Source of the DNA: Tribonema minus
Taxonomy: Eukaryota; Sar; Xanthophyceae; Tribonematales; Tribonemataceae
Assembly (NCBI GenBank): GCA_017506865.1
Contig: JAFCMP010000501.1
Coordinates: 682,001-746,000, forward strand
Direction: 5' to 3'
Length of the DNA: 64,000 nucleotides
Under the pieces are notes generated by a model. The model made no database searches, was not told the DNA's origin, and worked only from the letters and a program-made list of their open reading frames with translations. Shown in pieces: positions 62,801 to 64,000 of the stretch; the first letter of the stretch is position 1; every line of letters begins with the position of its first letter. A program made the position numbers and the translations under genes.

Positions 62801-63975
62801 TACTCATGCTGGATCTGTTGCATACCCTATGTATGTAACGCTGGAAACATGCATGTCTGTCGCACACATGCCTCTGCACATGCCTCTGCGTGTGCCTCCG
62901 AGATTTCTGAGACAAGCTTTTGTGGCTGGTCACATGCAACATACGTCAAGCTCAACAGCAACTTCAAAGCACACCAGGAGCGCACTGCTGCCGTTCTGCT
63001 GGGAAGTCAGACCGTACACATGCGCCCGACATTCATTTATTCATTCAGGTATTTACACACAGTGCCTTGCGTGCTCAGGTCTTCATCGAAGAGCTCATCA
63101 TGGGTGTTGGGCCAGAGAAACGCGAGGGAGGGCGCGATTCAAAAAAGGTAAAACAAGATTGACTCATGACTCATGACTTGTTTGGCAGCGCTCTATTCAC
63201 CTCTCCTGCTGCACCCCCATATGACCACTTTAGAGCTCCAATGGTTGCAGGTGCAGTATGCCTGCCCATATCTTGTGTGTGGCACATGGCCGTGGCCGGT
63301 GCCATTGCGCTCGAATATGAAAAGATTGACACGCAATGCAGTTGCCTTGCGTGCCTCACTTCTGATGGCATCCACTTTGGATGCAAATAGGTGCATATTG
63401 CGCCATCAACCCTCGATATCGGGAAGCTTCTTGACTTTCCAGTTTTTTCATTGCTGCGAAGCTGTGCTGCTCTCACAGTGGCATCTGAATCCTGCATCTG
63501 CTTATGACATACTTGGTAGTTATACCTAGTCTAGTCTGTATACATACAAAAGTGACTTTCACACTATTGTGTAAATGACGATCAGCTGTTGCCCCATGCA
63601 TGAGAACGCTGTTGACTGACACTGGATCCATTTGAATAAAATTTGTTGTTTGAATGGGAACCCTAAGGTAATTGGCAACGGCAACATTGTCCGGACATGG
63701 TCATGTGTGCAGGCTTTGACACACGCCCATGTCTGGTCTGCCATTTGCTCCTGCTGGTTGTGCTTTGCAATACTGCCACCAACGGAGCATGTTGTCCCGT
63801 CACACCTGTTTACACACATGTACTGCACCTGCACCATGCAGGGGTTCCTGTATGACGTAGTGAATAACGTGCGCAGCGGGTTGGACGTGGACAAATTGGA
63901 CTACTTCAAAAGAGACACCAACAGGACTGGCGTCGGTGCAGCGCCGGCAATTGGCCGCTTTTTTGACCTGGCCAG
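59866..63975 (+). CDS. SAMHD1-like HD-domain (d)NTP triphosphohydrolase (3' partial)
   Basis: Six exons seen, 59866-60075, 60997-61106, 61895-61972, 62537-62765, 63079-63147 and 63842-63975, with consistent phases. The next exon is beyond the window. The first 70 residues are basic and Ser-rich with no SAM domain visible. The HD core follows the SAMHD1 order: IMNTPQFNRLHGLAQLG, the first metal His in DATHTRFAHSVGVAHLAEKM, the HD pair in QIAGLCHDLGHGPYSH, then FIEELIMG and FLYDVVNNVRSGLDVDKLDY. These enzymes are typically homotetrameric and cut dNTPs to nucleoside plus triphosphate, controlling dNTP pools and, in animals, restricting retroelements. The ATG at 59866 is the first in frame; an upstream exon is possible because the frame stays open further 5'. 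Confidence 0.9.
60507..60532 (+). repeat. Short fragment of the dispersed SINE-like repeat
   Basis: The stretch 'aaaacgaatcaaacgatcgtg' matches the start of the elements at 18327 and 20066. It lies in intron 1 of the SAMHD1-like gene. It is short enough that chance cannot be excluded. Confidence 0.4.
61651..61687 (+). repeat. Interstitial telomere-like (TTAGGG)n in SAMHD1-like intron
   Basis: Five TTAGGG units with one GGGG expansion (agttagggttagggttaggg gggttagggttagggtt). Best telomere match in the window, and surrounded by non-repetitive intron sequence on both sides. Confidence 0.85.
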
Positions 63976-64000
63976 GTGCGTCACACGTCGTCATTGCCTG

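Overview
This 64 kb window is intron-rich nuclear DNA from a eukaryote. Coding exons are strongly G/C-ending at third codon positions. They are separated by long, more A/T-rich introns, nearly all GT-AG with one apparent GC-AG. The gene set is a myosin, an SDHC subunit, a TMEM184/OST-alpha protein, a four-transmembrane MAPEG protein, a voltage-gated cation channel with EF hands, a SAMHD1-like HD hydrolase, a probable FEA-type secreted protein and a uronate-metabolising fusion enzyme. That set suggests a microbial alga or other protist. Interstitial TTAGGG runs imply TTAGGG-type telomeres, which argues against Chlamydomonas-like or land-plant lineages. A stramenopile or haptophyte-type alga is my guess, not something the sequence proves.

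Layout. 1-2306 (+): 3' part of a single-pass membrane protein. 3418-3531: exon-like relic with an in-frame TGA. 3965-5535 (+): MAPEG protein. 6058-11904 (+): TMEM184/OST-alpha-like protein. 12731-12912: near-perfect 89-bp-arm hairpin. 13390-14451 (-): Cys-rich protein. 14923-23308 (-): two-repeat, CatSper-like cation channel with two C-terminal EF hands. 24671-25278 (-): small zinc-finger-like protein. 26542-36332 (-): 2269-aa Trp/Arg/Ala-repeat protein of Sfi1 type. 36522-37442 (+): weak hypothetical gene. 38231-43103 (-): mannitol-dehydrogenase-family uronate reductase fused to uronate isomerase. 43257-44224 (+): SDHC, divergent from the fusion gene across 153 bp. 45312-48191 (+): secreted FEA-like protein. 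49291-59228 (-): unconventional myosin with IQ motifs and a possible PH-like tail. 59866-63975 (+): SAMHD1-like hydrolase running off the window.

There is no operon-like logic; neighbours are functionally unrelated. Exon chains were built by hand from open frames, splice consensus and phase agreement. For seven of the spliced models the phases close exactly from start codon to stop codon; the SAMHD1-like gene is consistent as far as the window edge. Introns carry most of the unusual material: interstitial telomere-like repeats, a dispersed SINE-like repeat, (TTGAAG)n motifs, and two tandem duplications that copy an exon end together with its splice donor.
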